From: an uncultured Pelagibacteraceae bacterium
GTDB taxonomy: Bacteria; Pseudomonadota; Alphaproteobacteria; Pelagibacterales; Pelagibacteraceae
DNA length: 64,000 nucleotides
Direction of reading: 5' to 3'
Assembly: GCA_902624495.1 (NCBI GenBank)
Contig: CACNYH010000001.1
Coordinates: 1-64,000, forward strand
The stretch's first letter is position 1. Each line of letters begins with the position of its first letter. The position numbers and the translations under genes are program-made. The notes under the pieces are model-generated. The model was not told the DNA's origin. It did no database searches and saw only the letters and a program-made list of their open reading frames with translations. Positions 61,160-64,000 of this stretch are shown here, piece by piece.

Positions 61160-61542
61160 TGAAAATATTTGGTGTTGGCACTGATATAGTAAAAACTAAT
61201 AGAATTCAAAAATTGTTGAGAAGGAAGAATGTTTTAGAAAAATTGTTTAATAAAGAAGAAATTACAAAATGCAAAAGAATAAAAAAAATGACAAATTGTT
61301 TTGCAAAAAGATTTGCTGCAAAAGAAGCTTTTTCAAAAGCATTAGGCACCGGTATTTCAAAAGGAATTAACTTTAATCAGATAGTTGTCCTTAATGAAAA
61401 AAATGGAAAACCCTTTATAAAATTAATTGAAAACACAAAAAAAAATGTTGAAAAAAAATTAAAGAAAAAAAATTATAAAATTTCATTGTCTCTTACTGAT
61501 GAAGATGAGTACGCTGTTGCTTTTGTAACAATTTCAATATGA
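61159..61542 (+). CDS. acpS: holo-[acyl-carrier-protein] synthase
   Basis: Attaches phosphopantetheine to acyl carrier protein. 127 residues. Mg-binding Asp9 in FGVGTDIVKTNRI and Glu56 in KRFAAKEAFSKALGTGI, the two signature motifs. TAATG overlap with pdxJ and ATGA overlap with lepB. Confidence 0.97.
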   Translation: MKIFGVGTDIVKTNRIQKLLRRKNVLEKLFNKEEITKCKRIKKMTNCFAKRFAAKEAFSKALGTGISKGINFNQIVVLNEKNGKPFIKLIENTKKNVEKKLKKKNYKISLSLTDEDEYAVAFVTISI

Positions 61543-62279
61543 AAAAAAAAAGTTTTATTAAAATTATTGTTGAAAATTTAAAAACTTTATTAGGTGCGTT
61601 ATTGATAGCTATATTGATAAGGTCATTGATAGTTCAGCCTTTTTATATACCTTCTTCATCAATGGAGCCTACTTTATTGGTAGGCGATAGAATATTCGTA
61701 ATTAAATATGTGTACGGATATAGTAAACATTCTTTTCCGTTTAGCCCAAATGTTTCTAATAAGCGTTTTATGCCAAATAATCCAAATCAAGGAGATTTAG
61801 TAGTATTTAAAACTCCAGCAGATAATAGAACTGATTATATTAAAAGATTAATAGGATTACCTGGAGATGAAATTCAATTTATTAACGGAGATCTTTTTAT
61901 TAATGGGAATAAAATATTAAGAGAAAAAAGCGAGATTAAAGAACCTATAAGATGTGGAAATTTTACATTCGACTCTATTACGTATGTTGAAACTCTCCCT
62001 AATGGGGTAAAACATTTAGCAACTTATAATAAAACTGGATCATTACAAAATACAAAAAAATATATTGTTCCACCAAACCATTTTTTTTTAATGGGGGATA
62101 ACAGAGATTGTTCAAAAGATAGCAGATTCCTTGAAGAAGTTGGTTATGTTAATAATTTGAACTTGGTAGGAAAAGCAAAAATAATTTTCTTTTCAAATGA
62201 TACACAAAAGGGAAGTTTATTAAAATTTTGGAATTTACAAAATTCTTTCAGATTAGAAAGGTTATTTAAGAGTTTATAA
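61539..62279 (+). CDS. lepB: signal peptidase I
   Basis: Membrane serine protease that removes Sec and Tat signal peptides. 246 residues. One N-terminal membrane helix (about 13-33); catalytic Ser41 in IPSSSMEPTLLVGDRIFV and general-base Lys102 in YIKRLIGLPGDE; box E as FLMGDNRDCSKDSRF near residue 187. Overlaps rnc by one base (TAATG). Confidence 0.97.
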   Translation: MKKKSFIKIIVENLKTLLGALLIAILIRSLIVQPFYIPSSSMEPTLLVGDRIFVIKYVYGYSKHSFPFSPNVSNKRFMPNNPNQGDLVVFKTPADNRTDYIKRLIGLPGDEIQFINGDLFINGNKILREKSEIKEPIRCGNFTFDSITYVETLPNGVKHLATYNKTGSLQNTKKYIVPPNHFFLMGDNRDCSKDSRFLEEVGYVNNLNLVGKAKIIFFSNDTQKGSLLKFWNLQNSFRLERLFKSL

Positions 62280-62944
62280 TGAGCAAATCTATAAAAGAAC
62301 TTGAAGGTTCAATAAAATATAGCTTTAAAAATAAAGATTTACTTCACAAAGCTTTAACCCACAAAAGCTTTAATTCAGATAACAATAATGAAAAATTAGA
62401 ATTTTTAGGAGACAGAGTGCTGGGCTTAGTTATTTCAAAAAAACTTTTAGAAAAATATCCTAATGAGAAAGAAGGAATTATTGATAAAAAATTTGCTAAT
62501 TTAGTAAACAAAAAAACATGTGTTAAAATTGCAAGAAAGTTAAACCTTAAGAAATATCTATATTTGGGAACCTCACAAAAAAATACAGAAAGATCTACAG
62601 ACAAGATTGTGAGCGATAGTCTTGAAGCAATTGTAGGAGCGATATATTTAGATGGTGGAATAAAGTCTTCAGAAAAATTTATACTAAATCTATGGGAGAG
62701 TTTTATTGTAAATTCTGTCATTACTCTAATTGACTCAAAAACTAAATTGCAAGAGTACAGTTTAAAAAAATTCAAAAAATTACCCAAATATACTTTTTTT
62801 AAAAAAACAGGCCCTCAACATAAACCTATATTTAAGACTGAGGTCGAAATTCCAGAGTCTAAAAGGATAATTGGGGAAGGAGCATCAAAAAAAAAAGCAC
62901 AACAGAATGCTGCAGAAAAATTGATTAAAATTTTGAATATATGA
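62279..62944 (+). CDS. rnc: ribonuclease III
   Basis: Double-strand-specific RNase for rRNA and mRNA processing. 221 residues. Signature NEKLEFLGDRVLG with Glu41 and Asp45; second metal-site residues Asp113 and Glu116 in DSLEAIVGAIYLDGG; C-terminal dsRNA-binding domain (about 150-220) with KLQEYSLKKF and GASKKKAQQNAAEKLI. It overlaps recO by four bases. Confidence 0.97.
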   Translation: MSKSIKELEGSIKYSFKNKDLLHKALTHKSFNSDNNNEKLEFLGDRVLGLVISKKLLEKYPNEKEGIIDKKFANLVNKKTCVKIARKLNLKKYLYLGTSQKNTERSTDKIVSDSLEAIVGAIYLDGGIKSSEKFILNLWESFIVNSVITLIDSKTKLQEYSLKKFKKLPKYTFFKKTGPQHKPIFKTEVEIPESKRIIGEGASKKKAQQNAAEKLIKILNI

Positions 62945-63618
62945 ACTGGGAAGATGAATGTTATCTTTTGTCCAAAAGAAAATTTAGAGAAAATGCAAAT
63001 ATAATTAACGTATTTTCAAAAAATAGAGGAAAAGTATCTGGAGTAGTATATGGAGGAAATTCTAGAAAAATAAAAAATTATTTACAAATATCCAACAAGC
63101 TTTACATAAATCACAATGCTAAAAATGAAAATAGACTTGGTTATTTTAAAACTGAACTAGTGAAACCTGTATCTCCACTATATTTTAATGATAAGGAACG
63201 TTCTTCAGCTCTATTATCAATATCATCAATTTTGAATATGTTATTACCTGAGTCTCAACCCAATCAAAATATTTATGAGTCTTTTGAAGAATTTTTAAAC
63301 TCAATAAAACTTGATAATTGGGTGATTCTTTATGTATTCTTAGAATTAAGTTTAATTAAAGATTTAGGATATGATCCTAACTTAAATCAGTTCAAAAAAA
63401 ATAAATCAGAAAATGAATTACAAAAAATTAAAATTGATACCTTTACTTATGATGTACCTTTATACTTAATACAAAATAGAATTCCAGATAATCTTTCAAA
63501 AAATCTAATAAAAGCTTCACTAAATTTTACCAGAAACATTATTCAAAATAGATTTTTTCTTCCAAATAATTTACCTTTTCCAAAGTCAAGAATTTTATTG
63601 GAGAGTTATTATAGATAA
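62941..63618 (+). CDS. recO: DNA repair protein RecO
   Basis: Recombination mediator that helps RecA load on SSB-coated DNA with RecR. 225 residues. N-terminal OB fold with WEDECYLLSKRKFRENANII and GKVSGVVYGGNSRKIKNYLQ; helical C-terminal domain with FLELSLIKDLGYDPNLNQF. The four-Cys zinc site of some RecO proteins is not present. era, often between rnc and recO, is absent here. Ends overlapping hemB by ten bases tail-to-tail. Confidence 0.92.
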   Translation: MNWEDECYLLSKRKFRENANIINVFSKNRGKVSGVVYGGNSRKIKNYLQISNKLYINHNAKNENRLGYFKTELVKPVSPLYFNDKERSSALLSISSILNMLLPESQPNQNIYESFEEFLNSIKLDNWVILYVFLELSLIKDLGYDPNLNQFKKNKSENELQKIKIDTFTYDVPLYLIQNRIPDNLSKNLIKASLNFTRNIIQNRFFLPNNLPFPKSRILLESYYR

Positions 63619-64000
63619 ATATTTTTTATCTTTTTAGCAATATCAATAGCAAAATACGTTACAATAGCGCAAGCTCCAGCTCTTTTAAATGCAATCAAAC
63701 TTTCAATAACTGAATCATCTTTTAAAATTTTTTTTTGTATAGCATTTTTAATTAAAAAATATTCTCCTGAAACTTGATAAGCTAAAACTGGTACTTTGAA
63801 ATTATTTTTAATTTGTTTTATGATATCTAAATATATCATACCGGGCTTAACCATAACCATATCAGCACCTTCTTTTATGTCCAGCGCAACTTCTCTAAAT
63901 GCTTCAGAACTATTCCTGAAGTCCATTTGATATGTTTTTTTATCATTTTTAAGTTTAGATTTACTTCCCACAGCATCTCTAAATGGACCATAAAAATTTG
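63609..64000 (-). CDS. hemB: delta-aminolevulinic acid dehydratase (porphobilinogen synthase), partial
   Basis: Condenses two ALA molecules to porphobilinogen for haem. Only the last 130 or so residues are inside the window. The frame is open to the window edge with FYGPFRDAVGS, a HemB signature, so the internal ATG at 63971 is not the start. Then DIKEGADMVMVKPGMIYLDI, VPVLAYQVSGEYFLIKNA with the family's conserved YxVSGEY, and a C-terminal AIVTYFA. The catalytic lysine before FYGPF is off the window; VMVKPG carries the second conserved Lys. Confidence 0.95.
   Translation of the reverse strand, partial: NFYGPFRDAVGSKSKLKNDKKTYQMDFRNSSEAFREVALDIKEGADMVMVKPGMIYLDIIKQIKNNFKVPVLAYQVSGEYFLIKNAIQKKILKDDSVIESLIAFKRAGACAIVTYFAIDIAKKIKNIYL
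63613..63635 (+). terminator. possible weak terminator at the recO/hemB convergence
   Basis: AGATAAA (63613-63619) and TTTATCT (63625-63631) can pair around a five-base loop, followed by TTTT. The stem has one G-C pair only, so it would be weak. It overlaps the ends of recO and hemB. Given the A+T content a chance match cannot be excluded. Confidence 0.25.

Overview
The window reads as a stretch of chromosome from a SAR11-type marine alphaproteobacterium (Candidatus Pelagibacter or a close relative). The basis is the very low G+C, almost no intergenic DNA, lysine/asparagine-rich proteins, many stop/start overlaps, an alphaproteobacterial direct-repeat LexA box, and a TPP riboswitch in front of a sodium/solute symporter, an arrangement known from SAR11 as thiV. 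Assignment below family level is inference. No insertion sequence, prophage, CRISPR array, rRNA gene or plasmid feature was seen. No gene-free stretch exceeds 150 bases; the longest are 13417-13565, 660-790 and 49720-49843, and each holds a promoter candidate.

Layout. 1-659: start-side part of a 23S rRNA 2'-O-methyltransferase gene (minus). 791-29445: a nearly unbroken expression supercluster on the plus strand: tRNA-Tyr, tRNA-Gly, tuf, tRNA-Trp, secE, nusG, rplKAJL, rpoBC, then rpsL-rpsG-fusA, the S10 and spc clusters to secY-adk, then rpsM-rpsK-rpoA-rplQ. A strong hairpin separates rplL from rpoB. Promoter-like sequences precede rpsL and rpsM. rpmD (L30) is missing from its usual place and there is no tuf between fusA and rpsJ.

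29457-35832: a pseudouridine synthase, lipB (minus), mgtE, panC (minus), galU and ugd (UDP-glucose to UDP-glucuronate) and a RidA protein (minus). 35368-41986 is mainly a minus-strand block: ruvX, pyrB, a pyrC homologue lacking the metal-binding HxH motif (likely a structural partner of PyrB), plsY, topA, a small exported 70-residue protein and ridA. 42038-48170 is a plus-strand operon: gatC-gatA-gatB (tRNA-dependent amidotransferase), an O-methyltransferase, trhO and a MATE transporter.

48173-53862 is the most regulated part: a substrate-binding protein and permease of a polar amino acid ABC transporter with no ATPase gene beside them (minus), then umuD-umuC with a LexA box over the promoter, then a TPP riboswitch and thiV, then rarD (minus). 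53918-54012 is tRNA-Ser(GCU), followed by a lytic transglycosylase (minus). From 56301 ten plus-strand genes (dapA, smpB, folK, rsh, pyrE, pdxJ, acpS, lepB, rnc, recO) run with every stop overlapping the next start. The window closes with the C-terminal part of hemB (minus).

Most of the window is ordinary housekeeping, and I do not see a new multi-gene system. The points most worth attention are the riboswitch-thiV and LexA-umuDC control regions, the rplL-rpoB attenuator-like hairpin, the apparently non-catalytic PyrC homologue, a shortened Rel/SpoT protein, the ABC permease with a lipoprotein-like N-terminus, and the small exported protein coupled to topA.
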